Positions 25,319 to 33,794 of a stretch of DNA of 64,000 nucleotides are shown piece after piece. Location of the stretch: contig NZ_CAUYTL010000003.1 of the NCBI RefSeq assembly GCF_963575615.1, forward strand, positions 1 to 64,000. Direction: 5' to 3'. The notes beneath the pieces were generated by a model. It had not been told where the DNA came from. It did no database searches and saw only the letters and a list, made by a program, of their open reading frames with translations. Positions within the stretch are counted from its first letter, which is position 1, and every line of letters starts with the position of its first letter. Source of the DNA: Listeria_A hofi (GTDB taxonomy: Bacteria; Bacillota; Bacilli; Lactobacillales; Listeriaceae). Made by a program: the position numbers and the translations under genes.

Positions 25319-27055
25319 ATGGCATATCAGGCACTATATCGAGTTTTCCGACCACAAAGTTTTCAAGATGTCGTTGGGCAAGAACATGTAACGCGAACGC
25401 TCAAAAATGCTATCGTTCAAAATAAGACTTCTCACGCGTACTTGTTTTCTGGACCTCGCGGGACTGGTAAAACAAGTGCGGCGAAAATTTTTGCGAAAGC
25501 GATAAACTGTCCGAATAGCGTGGACGGTGAGCCTTGTAATGATTGTGAGATTTGCACAGGCACGACGGATGGCTCAATTCCTGATGTTTTGGAGATTGAT
25601 GCCGCATCTAACAATGGTGTCGAGGAAATTCGTGATATTCGTGAAAAAGTGAAATACGCACCGACCATTGCGAAATACAAAGTCTACATTATCGATGAGG
25701 TGCACATGCTTTCAACGGGAGCCTTCAACGCACTTCTAAAAACGCTTGAGGAGCCGCCGAAGCATGTTATCTTTATTTTGGCGACAACGGAACCTCATAA
25801 ACTACCATTGACTATTATTTCGCGGGTGCAGCGCTTCGACTTCAAACGAATTACGACGCAAGATATTATTGGGCGTTTGGCTTTTATTTTGGATGAAGAA
25901 AAAATTGTGTATGATGAAAAGGCGCTCGACATCGTGGCCCGCGCAGCAGAAGGTGGGATGCGTGATGCGCTAAGTTTGTTAGATCAAGTTATTTCGTACG
26001 GAACGCAAGAAGTCACCGTTGCAGATGCACTCGAAATCACTGGTTCCGTAGCACAAGGCATGCTCACAGAACTCGTGCAAGCAGTTATTAACTCAGACGC
26101 AAAAATGGCATTGGAGAAACTATCAGGACTACTAGCAGAAGGAAAAGACCCAGTTCGCCTAGTAGAAGATTTGCTTGTCTTTTTCCGCGATGTATTGCTG
26201 TTCCAAAAGGCGCCAGATTTAACGGATGCCATGGAGCGTGCTGTCATCGATGAAGCTTTCCAAACGCTTGCGACGTCTGCCGATGCGAATAAAATCTACC
26301 AATACGTGACGATTTTAAATGATTCTGGCCAACAAATGCGATTTTCCAATCATCCGGGAATTTATATCGAAGTCGCGCTCGTGCAGTTGATACAAGTTGG
26401 CGGAGTAGCTCCAGTTGCTGTTGCTACACCGAATACAGCGGTCGCGCCAAGTCAAGATGTTGCCGAACTCGTGAACAAAGTCGACCGTTTAGAGCAAGAA
26501 TTAAACGACCTAAAACGTCAAATCGCGAATGGCGCAACAGCAGGAAATGGGGCGAATGCCAAACCTGCAGCACCGCGAAAGAAACAAGCCATCTCAGGAA
26601 ACAAACAATTTAAGGCTCCTGTAGGACGAATTAACACCGTGCTAAGCGCTGCCAAAAAACAAGATTTACAACTCATTCGTAGCTGTTGGAGTGACCTAAT
26701 TTCGATGTTGATGGCCTCGCAAGCGGCACTTTTAAATGAAGCAGAGCCTGTAGCTGCCTCTAGCGACACTTTTGTGTTAAAATTTAAGCACGAGATTCAT
26801 TGTCAAATGGCGATGGATAATCCCAATTTTGTTGACACAGTAACGAACGGCATTTCGCGTCTGACGAAGAATAATTATTCCTTTATCGGTATCCCAGAAG
26901 ATCAGTGGGGCGAAGTCCGCGAGAACTTCCTGAAAAATGCGGACAACACGGAAACAGAAGAAGGCGATGAAAAGCCATCAGAACCCGCTGAGGATTCGAT
27001 TATCAGTGAAGCTGTGAAACTAGTTGGAGAAGGTTTACTTGAAATTAAAGAATAA
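25319..27055 (+). CDS. dnaX: DNA polymerase III tau/gamma subunit
   Basis: 578 residues from the ATG at 25319 (AAAGGAG before it). AAA+ clamp-loader ATPase: Walker A GPRGTGKTS, zinc module with four Cys (CPNS.., CNDCEIC), Walker B IIDEVHML, sensor region. Middle region is Ala-rich and low in complexity (about 380-430), then the tau C-terminal domain. Loads the beta clamp and holds the polymerase. First gene of the classical dnaX-ebfC-recR-yaaL group. The ORF could be extended 10 codons into the leader repeat but the ribosome site supports this start. Confidence 0.95.
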   Translation: MAYQALYRVFRPQSFQDVVGQEHVTRTLKNAIVQNKTSHAYLFSGPRGTGKTSAAKIFAKAINCPNSVDGEPCNDCEICTGTTDGSIPDVLEIDAASNNGVEEIRDIREKVKYAPTIAKYKVYIIDEVHMLSTGAFNALLKTLEEPPKHVIFILATTEPHKLPLTIISRVQRFDFKRITTQDIIGRLAFILDEEKIVYDEKALDIVARAAEGGMRDALSLLDQVISYGTQEVTVADALEITGSVAQGMLTELVQAVINSDAKMALEKLSGLLAEGKDPVRLVEDLLVFFRDVLLFQKAPDLTDAMERAVIDEAFQTLATSADANKIYQYVTILNDSGQQMRFSNHPGIYIEVALVQLIQVGGVAPVAVATPNTAVAPSQDVAELVNKVDRLEQELNDLKRQIANGATAGNGANAKPAAPRKKQAISGNKQFKAPVGRINTVLSAAKKQDLQLIRSCWSDLISMLMASQAALLNEAEPVAASSDTFVLKFKHEIHCQMAMDNPNFVDTVTNGISRLTKNNYSFIGIPEDQWGEVRENFLKNADNTETEEGDEKPSEPAEDSIISEAVKLVGEGLLEIKE

Positions 27056-27085
27056 AAAATAAGATAAGAAAGAGGAGATTTAACA

Positions 27086-27403
27086 ATGCGTGGAATGGGA
27101 AATATGCAAGGTATGATGAAACAAATGCAAAAGATGCAAAAGGAAATGGCCAAAGCACAAGCAGAACTAGAAGAAAGAAGCTTCACAGGAACAGCAGGCG
27201 GTGGCATGGTAACCGTTGAAATGACAGGGAAACGCATCGTAACAGATGTAGTAGTAAAAGAAGAAGTAGTAGACCCAGAAGACATCGAAATGCTACAAGA
27301 CTTAATTCTAGCTGCAACAAACGATGCGCTGAAACAAGTAGAAGATACAACAGCATCCACAATGGGCAAATTCACGCAAGGCATGAACCTACCAGGGATG
27401 TAA
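27086..27403 (+). CDS. ebfC: YbaB/EbfC nucleoid-associated protein
   Basis: 105 residues, 30 bases after dnaX, with AGAGGAG before the ATG. Met-, Gln- and Lys-rich N-terminal helix (GNMQGMMKQMQKMQKEM), then the conserved GGGMVTVEMTGK core and a C-terminal helix. Small dimer that binds DNA; in the same operon as dnaX and recR across Firmicutes. Confidence 0.92.
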   Translation: MRGMGNMQGMMKQMQKMQKEMAKAQAELEERSFTGTAGGGMVTVEMTGKRIVTDVVVKEEVVDPEDIEMLQDLILAATNDALKQVEDTTASTMGKFTQGMNLPGM

Positions 27404-27427
27404 TTTGAATAGTCCCTACACAATGTA

Positions 27428-27706
27428 AATCGGCGACAAGCGCTCGCATTGTTGGAGCTGTTCGATATGTAATGAGTTACAGCTCCAATATGCCTGTGAG
27501 CGTAGTGAATAGGCGTTCTTTCAGGAGATTTAGAATACGTAAGTGGTACATCTGTGCGGTTCTGCTACACAAGAGCAGTTTCGCCTAACTTCTCGCATGG
27601 TCGGGGATACGACTCCCTCCCTGCGTTCAGTCATCACGTACACAAGTACGCTCCGCTTCCGGCTTCCACCGAATCTGCTGAATACAAGCGCTTTCGCTCG
27701 ATTTGT
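27428..27706 (-). repeat. Structured intergenic repeat, copy B (longest core)
   Basis: Fills the 360-base gap between ebfC and recR, in reverse orientation. On the minus strand: AAATCGAGCGAAAGCG end, GGTGGAAGCCGGAAGCGGAG, GTAC hairpin, CAGGGAGGGAG, CCCCGACCATGCGAGAAGTT, then a hairpin TTGGAGCTGTAAC...GAACAGCTCCAA, and the end GCGAGCGCTTGTCGCCGATTT. The two ends pair with each other. Splits a normally tight operon, though the recR ribosome site follows. Confidence 0.7.
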
Positions 27707-27763
27707 TGGTAGCAGAATTTAGACGCCTACCCAATAAATTTAAAGAAAGGTAGGGAGGAGACA

Positions 27764-28360
27764 ATGCATTATCCAGAGCCGATAACGAAGCTGATGGACA
27801 GCTTTATGAAATTGCCAGGGATTGGACCGAAAACAGCGGCGCGGCTGGCTTTTTTTACGTTGGATATGAAAGAAGAAGATGTGCTTGATTTTGCGAAGGC
27901 ACTTGTGGATGCGAAACGTAATTTGAGTTTTTGCTCTGTCTGTGGTCATATTACAGATAAAGATCCGTGTTATATTTGTGCGGATATGTCGCGTGATCGC
28001 AGTATCATTTGTGTTGTGCAAGAGGCAAAAGACGTGATTGCGATGGAAAAGATGCGTGATTTCCGTGGTTTGTATCACGTACTTCACGGTACAATTTCGC
28101 CGATGGATGGGATTGGTCCAGAAGACATTAACATCCCTGATCTGCTGAAACGCTTACAAGATGATACAATTCAAGAAGTAGTTTTGGCGACGAATCCGAA
28201 TGTGGAAGGTGAAGCGACCGCGATGTATATTTCAAGGCTGCTAAAACCATCAGGCATTAAAGTGACCCGAATTGCTCATGGGCTGCCAGTTGGTGGCGAT
28301 TTGGAATATGCAGATGAAGTAACGCTATCCAAAGCTTTGGAAGGTCGACGCGAAATTTAA
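27764..28360 (+). CDS. recR: Recombination protein RecR
   Basis: 198 residues, the usual length. Helix-hairpin-helix at the start (LPGIGPKTAARLAF), four-Cys zinc finger (CSVCGHITDKDPCYIC), Toprim domain (IICVVQEAKDV, GLYHVLHG, ATNPNVEGEATAMY). Works with RecFO at single-strand gaps. AGGGAGGAG lies before the ATG. Followed 17 bases on by yaaL, as in B. subtilis. Confidence 0.96.
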   Translation: MHYPEPITKLMDSFMKLPGIGPKTAARLAFFTLDMKEEDVLDFAKALVDAKRNLSFCSVCGHITDKDPCYICADMSRDRSIICVVQEAKDVIAMEKMRDFRGLYHVLHGTISPMDGIGPEDINIPDLLKRLQDDTIQEVVLATNPNVEGEATAMYISRLLKPSGIKVTRIAHGLPVGGDLEYADEVTLSKALEGRREI

Positions 28361-28377
28361 AAATGAGGTGAGCGAAA

Positions 28378-28638
28378 ATGGAAACAAGAAGCGACAAAAA
28401 TGCGAAATCTCCTAGTAAAAAGAAGCAAAAGATTGGAAAAATGCATAAATCATATGACGCTTATTTGGTTGAACTAATGGAAGTTGCCCAAGAAAAATGG
28501 AATCAGCAACGAGACATTGCACGTAAAAGTTTCGGTTATAACCCAGAAACGGAATATGAATTAAAAAAAGCAGAAGCTAAGTATTTTTACCTTTTTCGTG
28601 AAGCTAAGCATCGCAACTTGAGAAACTCACCAAAATAA
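28378..28638 (+). CDS. yaaL: YaaL family protein (DUF2508)
   Basis: 86 residues, Lys-rich. Position directly behind recR and the pattern ELKKAEAKYFYLFREAKHRN identify the YaaL/DUF2508 family. Function unknown; probably a helical cytosolic protein. The operon ends here with a terminator; bofA, next in Bacillus, is absent, as expected for a non-sporulating relative. Confidence 0.85.
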   Translation: METRSDKNAKSPSKKKQKIGKMHKSYDAYLVELMEVAQEKWNQQRDIARKSFGYNPETEYELKKAEAKYFYLFREAKHRNLRNSPK

Positions 28639-28643
28639 AAAAG

Positions 28644-28677
28644 GACTAGAGATCTTGTTTACGGTCTCTAGTTTTGT
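28644..28677 (+). terminator. Terminator of the dnaX-recR-yaaL operon
   Basis: ACTAGAGATC and GGTCTCTAGT pair, then TTTTG. Confidence 0.65.
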
Positions 28678-28693
28678 GATTAATGGGGGGAAT

Positions 28694-29566
28694 ATGAAGA
28701 GAAAACGAAAGATAATGATTATTGCAATCGTGCTCATTGGGTTGCTCTTGTTTGTATCGTTTCGAACTACAATGTTTGATCCGCTAGGTTTTCGCGTTAA
28801 GCAGATATTGAATATTTCCAGTTCAGCGAGTGCTGATGACGAACCGATTGTATTTATTCATGGCTTTGACGGCTCGAATTGGACTTTTTTTACGACGACG
28901 ATTCGCTATAGTGCGACTAATTTTGCAACGCGTTCTTTGACTTTACTTGTTCGTGAAAATGGTGATATTGAAGTGTCTGGCGTTTATGATAAAGGGATGA
29001 AACGACCGATGATTCGCGTTAATTTTGAGAATCCGCGCTCGATTATACCGAATAACGCCACTTGGTTTTCCAAGGCAATGGATATGCTAAAAACAGATTA
29101 TGGCATTGAAAAAGTGGACATTGTTGCGCATTCCTACGGTGGTTTGACGTTCGTTAATTTCCTACAAAAATACAATTATCAGGCAGACAATTATCCGAAA
29201 GTGGATAAATTTACGGCTATTGGTACACCATTCAACGGTTCAGCGGTATCTAGTGATGGGAAAACGCCATATGATTTGTCTCCCACTGGGCCAAAAAAAG
29301 AGTCAGCCTATTTTAAAGAAATGATGGAGCGAAAAGATAAAATTCCATCCAATTTGCAGGTTTTAAATATCGTTGGAGATCTGGATGACGGTAGTCGTAG
29401 TGATGGTCCAGTTGCAGTTGATAGTGCGAAAAGTGCGGCTTTTATTTTCAGCAATAATGCGTATCAAGAAGCATTGTTTACAGGTCGTTTCGCGCAGCAC
29501 AGTTGGCTTCATGCGAATATTGGTGTGGATCGTAAAATCAAACAATTCCTCGAAGCAAATAACTAA
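28694..29566 (+). CDS. DUF915-type alpha/beta hydrolase, membrane-anchored or exported
   Basis: 290 residues from the ATG at 28694 behind GGGGGG. N-terminal membrane/signal segment (MKRKRKIMIIAIVLIGLLLF). Hydrolase fold: IVFIHGFDGSN oxyanion region, nucleophile in IVAHSYGGLTF, acid near GDLDDGSRSDGPV, His in QHSWLHANIG. The SDGPV stretch is typical of the DUF915 lipase-like family common in Listeria. Likely an extracytoplasmic esterase; substrate unknown. Confidence 0.82.
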   Translation: MKRKRKIMIIAIVLIGLLLFVSFRTTMFDPLGFRVKQILNISSSASADDEPIVFIHGFDGSNWTFFTTTIRYSATNFATRSLTLLVRENGDIEVSGVYDKGMKRPMIRVNFENPRSIIPNNATWFSKAMDMLKTDYGIEKVDIVAHSYGGLTFVNFLQKYNYQADNYPKVDKFTAIGTPFNGSAVSSDGKTPYDLSPTGPKKESAYFKEMMERKDKIPSNLQVLNIVGDLDDGSRSDGPVAVDSAKSAAFIFSNNAYQEALFTGRFAQHSWLHANIGVDRKIKQFLEANN

Positions 29567-29657
29567 AAAAGCTGTTCAGACTATAATAATAGTTAAATTG
29601 AATAAAAAAGTATTTTCTGATAAATCTTTGACTATAGCTAAAAAATAAGGTAGAATA

Positions 29658-29709
29658 GAGTTGACTTTATAAATAAGTCTTTTTATGTGTGCAGCTTATT
29701 TATAGAGTC
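29658..29709. other. Inverted repeat without T-tract
   Basis: GACTTTATAAATAAG and CTTATTTATAGAGTC pair around 18 bases. Lies between the hydrolase and a strong terminator. Could be a degenerate terminator or a small RNA; nothing more can be said. Confidence 0.4.
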
Positions 29710-29716
29710 TCATCCC

Positions 29717-29763
29717 AAATAGGCGTGTTTGTAAGTGCTAGTTACAAACATGCCTATTTTTCA
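29717..29763. terminator. Two-way terminator
   Basis: AAATAGGCGTGTTTGTAA pairs with TTACAAACATGCCTATTTTT. Separates the hydrolase from the converging acetyltransferase. Confidence 0.85.
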
Positions 29764-29766
29764 TGC

Positions 29767-30330
29767 TTAAAAACTTAATTCTTTCGTTATTTTTGCTGGG
29801 GAACCGACTACAATCACATTGTCTGGCACATCTTTTGTTACGACAGCACCTGCTGCAATAATCGAATTTTCACCAATTGTCACACCGGGTAATATAGTTG
29901 CTGCTGCACCGACCCACGCATTTCTTTTAATGTGAATCGGCTTGATTTTCAAGTCCCGGCGTTTTTCAGGTTCAATCAAATGGTTCACGGTAATGAGATT
30001 TACTCGCGGCCCAATCAGAACATGATCATCCAATGTAATCCCACCTAAATCAACAAACATGGCGTTCCTATTGATAAAAATATGTTTTCCAAGAGTGATG
30101 TGTTTACCAAAATCAGTGTGAAATGGTGGCAAGATTGTAACTGTTTCGTCAACTTTTGCGTCAATGATAGTAGATAGTATCTGATTGCGCTCTTGTTTAG
30201 AGTGGAACTCAGTATTTAAATGTACGAGCCTCTCCTCATTCGCCGTTTGAATACGATTAATCTCCTCAAAAATCGGGTCTGATATGCTTATTTCGCGATT
30301 ATTTAATCTGGCCTTGAGTGCATTATTCAA
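29767..30330 (-). CDS. Hexapeptide-repeat sugar O-acetyltransferase
   Basis: 187 residues from the TTG at 30330, which has AGGAGG 8 bases before it; the longer frame to 30414 has no ribosome site. Maltose/galactoside acetyltransferase type: ILPPFHTDFGKHITLGKHIF, NRNAMFVDLGGI, VNHLIEPEKR with the catalytic His, and left-handed helix repeats ending WVGAAATILPGVTIGENSIIAAG. Transfers acetyl from CoA to a sugar hydroxyl. Divergent from a LysR gene that probably controls it. Confidence 0.85.
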   Translation of the reverse strand: MNNALKARLNNREISISDPIFEEINRIQTANEERLVHLNTEFHSKQERNQILSTIIDAKVDETVTILPPFHTDFGKHITLGKHIFINRNAMFVDLGGITLDDHVLIGPRVNLITVNHLIEPEKRRDLKIKPIHIKRNAWVGAAATILPGVTIGENSIIAAGAVVTKDVPDNVIVVGSPAKITKELSF

Positions 30331-30437
30331 TGTAATCCCTCCTAAGTACTTGTTAATATTATTGTATGGCAGTATACTATCTATGTCTAATACGTATAAA
30401 ATATAGCTATCCATAATAAATAGTTATAGGAGGTCCT

Positions 30438-31304
30438 ATGGAATTTCGAGTGTTGAAGTATTTTTTAGCAGTAGCAAGAGAAAAAAACATTAGCAAAGCC
30501 GCGAAAAGCCTACATCTTTCTCAACCAACATTATCAAAGCAGTTAAAAGAGTTAGAAGAAGAACTTGGCGTTATGCTTTTTGAGCGAGGAAACAGAGAAA
30601 TTAGTTTGACAGAAGAAGGTGTTTTTTTATTAAGTAAAGCTAGCGAGATACTGAGTTTAGTGGAGAAGACGACACTGAATTTACAGAAAGAGGAAATAGT
30701 TGCTGGGGAAGTCTATATCGGTGGTGGCGAAACAAGAGCAATGTCATTAATAGCTAAAATAGCAAAGCGTATGGTGGAGCAGTATCCTAATATAAAAATT
30801 CGTCTGTTTAGCGGAAATGCAGATGATGTTATGGCTAAACTAGATAATGGATTGCTAGATTTTGGTGTAATTGTGAATCCAGCGAATAAGCAAAAATATG
30901 ATCATATTGCTCTGCCACAAATTGATGTTTGGGGATTGCTAGTGAGGCGTGATCATTTTTTAGCGCATAAGAAAGTTGTTTTGCCAGCGGATTTAATAGA
31001 TATCCCGCTATTAATTTCTCAACAAAGCCTTGTAAGCCAGCAAATTTCTGAATGGTTTGGAAAGAGTTTGGAAGAACTTCATATTGTAGGTAGCTATAAC
31101 CTGCTATACAATGCGTCATTGATGGTAGAACAAGGAGTTGGAGTGGCTTTCTGTATCGATGGAATAATTAATACGGTGGGCACAGATTTGATATTTGTCC
31201 CTCTAAAACCGAAACTAGAGGCATCATTAAGTATGATTTGGAAAAAGAATCATCCAATGTCCATTGCGGCGACTAAGTTTTTGGAAAAGTTAAAAGCTGA
31301 GTAA
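30438..31304 (+). CDS. LysR family transcription regulator
   Basis: 288 residues. N-terminal winged helix (NISKAAKSLHLSQPTLSKQL KELEEELG pattern, about 18-46), then the two-lobe effector domain (IGGGETRAMS, LLDFGVIVNP, GVGVAFCIDGI). Divergent from the acetyltransferase with 107 bases between the starts, the normal layout for LysR and its target. Effector unknown. Confidence 0.88.
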   Translation: MEFRVLKYFLAVAREKNISKAAKSLHLSQPTLSKQLKELEEELGVMLFERGNREISLTEEGVFLLSKASEILSLVEKTTLNLQKEEIVAGEVYIGGGETRAMSLIAKIAKRMVEQYPNIKIRLFSGNADDVMAKLDNGLLDFGVIVNPANKQKYDHIALPQIDVWGLLVRRDHFLAHKKVVLPADLIDIPLLISQQSLVSQQISEWFGKSLEELHIVGSYNLLYNASLMVEQGVGVAFCIDGIINTVGTDLIFVPLKPKLEASLSMIWKKNHPMSIAATKFLEKLKAE

Positions 31305-31326
31305 TTTCGTCAAGCTCAGTTTTTCT
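31296..31326 (+). terminator. Weak terminator of lysR
   Basis: CTGAG and CTCAG around 13 bases, then TTTTTCTT; overlaps the stop codon. Confidence 0.45.
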
Positions 31327-31376
31327 TGCTTTATCCGATTAGTAGGAGTATACTTGTTAAATCGTAATGATTACTA
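31326..31376 (+). promoter_or_regulatory. Promoter and Zur box of the S14 paralogue
   Basis: TTGCTT (31326-31331), 17 bases, TATACT (31349-31354), then TCGTAATGATTACTA (31362-31376), which matches the known Zur operator TCGTAATNATTACGA except near the end. It lies just after the expected start point, where bound Zur-zinc would block transcription. Confidence 0.75.
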
Positions 31377-31398
31377 TTTATGAGGAGGAGGGAAGAAG

Positions 31399-31668
31399 AT
31401 GGCTAAAAAATCTAAAATAGCAAAAGCAACAAAACAGCGTCAACTAATTGCTCAATATGCTGATATAAGGCGAGAACTAAAGGCAAATGGCGACATGGAA
31501 GCGTTGAATAAACTACCAAAAGATTCAAATCCGATTCGTTATAAAAATCGTGATTTAACAGATGGCAGACCACGTGCTTATATGCGTAAGTTTGCGATGT
31601 CGCGAATTACATTTCGTGAATTAGCACATAAAGGACAAATTCCTGGCGTGAAGAAAGCAAGTTGGTGA
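31399..31668 (+). CDS. rpsN2: 30S ribosomal protein S14, zinc-independent form
   Basis: 89 residues with no zinc-ribbon Cys pairs. The C-terminal half (NRDLTDGRPRAYMRKFAMSRITFRELAHKGQIPGVKKASW pattern, read in parts) is the longer C-minus S14. The usual Firmicute S14 binds zinc; this paralogue replaces it when zinc is short. The Zur box ahead of it agrees with this. Single-gene unit ending at a strong terminator. Confidence 0.93.
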   Translation: MAKKSKIAKATKQRQLIAQYADIRRELKANGDMEALNKLPKDSNPIRYKNRDLTDGRPRAYMRKFAMSRITFRELAHKGQIPGVKKASW

Positions 31669-31671
31669 AAT

Positions 31672-31710
31672 AAGAAATGCCCCGCGTAATAGTCACGCGA
31701 GGCATTTCTT
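31672..31710. terminator. Two-way terminator between rpsN2 and dhaM
   Basis: AAGAAATGCCCCGCGT pairs with ACGCGAGGCATTTCTT. Confidence 0.85.
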
Positions 31711-32083
31711 ATTTCACAATAATTGTCTCCAAATTCTTATTAATGACAGCGATACTTTCATCCATTTGAAGTTGTGCAGCGGTAGCATAGGCGCCCTCCA
31801 GGATGGGAACGTCAAACAAGAGGATTTCTTTATCGGATATTTCCATGATTGTCTCGATGTTCATTTTGGCGCTACCGAGATCATAGAAAGCGTAAATGTG
31901 ATCAGCCTCATTAGTTTCAAAAGCAGTGCTCACTTTCTCAAAACTTGTGCCAATTTTGCCATCATCAGTTCCGCCAGCATGCGTGATTGCAACGTCACGT
32001 GCGACTTCCTGAATAATTTGGTGAACGCTGTACGCGAGATCTGCGGAATGCGAAATGATTACAATACCATACTTCTTCACCAT
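31709..32083 (-). CDS. dhaM: Dihydroxyacetone kinase phosphotransfer subunit DhaM
   Basis: 124 residues, EIIA-mannose fold only: His12 in VIISHSADLA, AGGTDD, FYDLGSAKMN. It lacks the HPr and EI-like parts of the E. coli protein, as in Listeria and Lactococcus, so it must receive phosphate from general HPr. Passes phosphate to ADP held on DhaL. Its ATG overlaps the dhaL stop by one base; last gene of dhaKLM. Confidence 0.92.
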   Translation of the reverse strand: MVKKYGIVIISHSADLAYSVHQIIQEVARDVAITHAGGTDDGKIGTSFEKVSTAFETNEADHIYAFYDLGSAKMNIETIMEISDKEILLFDVPILEGAYATAAQLQMDESIAVINKNLETIIVK

Positions 32084-32682
32084 TAGCTGATTCCCTCCTG
32101 AGCAAGTAGAGCTTGGAAAAGTAGTGCGGATGAGTATGCGCCTGGATCGAGATGGCCAATTGAGCGCTCACCAAGATATGCAGCACGGCCTTTTGTTGCT
32201 TTTAAGTCTTTCGTTTTTTGGAGAGCGGCTTCGATGACATCACCAGTTAATTCGTCTTGGCGCAATGCATGGATAACCGGTTCCCAAACATCAATCATCG
32301 TTTTTTCACCAGCATGAGACTTGCCGCGATGTTCAATCCCAGCAAGTCCAGCTTCGAGTGCTTCAATCAGTTCGGTTTCGCTTAGTGTTTCTGTATCGGT
32401 TGCTTTGCTAATAGCAAGAAAAGCACTGCCATAAAGTGGTCCCGACGCTCCACCAACTTTGCTAAGTATTGTCATACCAGCCGTTTTGAACGTTTCTTTT
32501 ACGCTGGTTGGCTCTTTTTCAGTTAGCACTTTTTGCAGTTCGGTGAGGCCACGAGCCATGTTGATACCATGATCCCCATCACCAATCGCTTGATCCAAAT
32601 CGCTGAGCAGTTGCTTATTTTTGATGACACGATCACTGAAATCTGCCAGCCACCGAATCGCCCATTTTGTATCATAAGTCAT
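32083..32682 (-). CDS. dhaL: Dihydroxyacetone kinase ADP-binding subunit DhaL
   Basis: 199 residues from the ATG at 32682 (AGGAGGGG before it). DLDQAIGDGDHGINMARG carries the Asp ligands for the two magnesium ions; KVGGASGPLYGSAF and GGIEHRGKSHAGEKTMIDVWEP-type blocks bind ADP (read in parts). Transfers phosphate from DhaM to dihydroxyacetone on DhaK. Eleven bases after dhaK. Confidence 0.93.
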   Translation of the reverse strand: MTYDTKWAIRWLADFSDRVIKNKQLLSDLDQAIGDGDHGINMARGLTELQKVLTEKEPTSVKETFKTAGMTILSKVGGASGPLYGSAFLAISKATDTETLSETELIEALEAGLAGIEHRGKSHAGEKTMIDVWEPVIHALRQDELTGDVIEAALQKTKDLKATKGRAAYLGERSIGHLDPGAYSSALLFQALLAQEGIS

Positions 32683-32693
32683 CGAAACCCCTC

Positions 32694-33686
32694 CTATTTC
32701 CACGAACTAGTAACAACTGGATAGTTCAACATATCAAGCCATTTTTCGTCGCTTAATTTCAAAATTGTCAAGGATAGACCGTTCATATCAAGCGATGTCA
32801 TAAAGTCACCAACAAACGTTTTTACAATAGGAATCCCGTGTGCCACAATGATTTTATGCACGTCGTTAGCAAAAATATACTGTTCCATAAGTGGTGTTGC
32901 GCCCATACCATTTATAAGAACGGCGATTTTGTCATCTGATCCAAGAATGAGTTCTGCGTTAATGCGAGCAAAAAGTAAATTCGCGAGTTCATGAGAGGTC
33001 ATCACTTGTTCTCGACTAGAACCTGGCCCACCATGAATACCAACACCGACTTCAATCTCATTATCTGGTAATTCAAAGCCGCGATGCCCAACTTCGGGAA
33101 CCGTCCCAGCGGATAAGGCAGCACCAATCGATTTGACAGAAGCTACGACTTTTTCACCGAGAGCTTGGAGTTCGGACAGTGACGCACCGGCTTCTGCAGC
33201 TGCGCCAACGATTTTGTGAACAAAGATGGTTCCTGCCACGCCGCGCCGCCCAACTGTAAATGAACTATCTTCCACCGCGATATCATCATTGACGAGCACA
33301 GATGCAACACTAATGTTTTCTGCCTCCGCAAGCTCTGCCGCCATTTCGAAATTCATCACATCACCCGTATAATTTTTTACAATAAGAAGCACGCCTTTTC
33401 CTTGATCCGCAGCTTTAATTCCTTCTAAAATTTGATCAGGAGTTGGCGATGTAAAAACGTCACCACAAACTGCTGCGCTAAGCATTCCTTTGCCAACATA
33501 GCCAGCATGTGCAGGTTCGTGTCCAGAGCCACCACCGCTTATAAGTCCAACTTTTCCGAGGCGTTTGTCATGACGAGCAATGACACGCGTTCCTTTAACA
33601 CGATAAACAAGATCACTATGCGCTTTGACGAAGCCCTCTACCATTTGCTCCACGGCTTGGTCCACTTCATTTAGAATCTTTTTCAT
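32694..33686 (-). CDS. dhaK: Dihydroxyacetone kinase substrate-binding subunit DhaK
   Basis: 330 residues from the ATG at 33686 with GGAGGAG upstream; the track to 33836 overlaps the divergent gene and is not used. His218 in VGVGIHGGPG binds dihydroxyacetone covalently, as in E. coli DhaK. SGGGSGHEPAH and AAVCGDVFTSP are family signatures. First gene of dhaKLM, which makes dihydroxyacetone phosphate for glycolysis from glycerol-derived dihydroxyacetone. No glycerol dehydrogenase lies beside it in the window. Confidence 0.94.
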   Translation of the reverse strand: MKKILNEVDQAVEQMVEGFVKAHSDLVYRVKGTRVIARHDKRLGKVGLISGGGSGHEPAHAGYVGKGMLSAAVCGDVFTSPTPDQILEGIKAADQGKGVLLIVKNYTGDVMNFEMAAELAEAENISVASVLVNDDIAVEDSSFTVGRRGVAGTIFVHKIVGAAAEAGASLSELQALGEKVVASVKSIGAALSAGTVPEVGHRGFELPDNEIEVGVGIHGGPGSSREQVMTSHELANLLFARINAELILGSDDKIAVLINGMGATPLMEQYIFANDVHKIIVAHGIPIVKTFVGDFMTSLDMNGLSLTILKLSDEKWLDMLNYPVVTSSWK

Positions 33687-33794
33687 TTTTGCTGTCTCCT
33701 CCTTGCTTTTAGTTACTATATATTTAAATTTCCCTGATGGTGGGAGATTAAACGTTTGTGATACAATGGATAGGATAAGGTTGGAGGGATTTAG

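Noticed and set aside
25319..27055. Programmed frameshift making a short gamma form in dnaX
   Set aside because: The strong slippery A-run plus stem known from E. coli is not evident; nothing to support two products.
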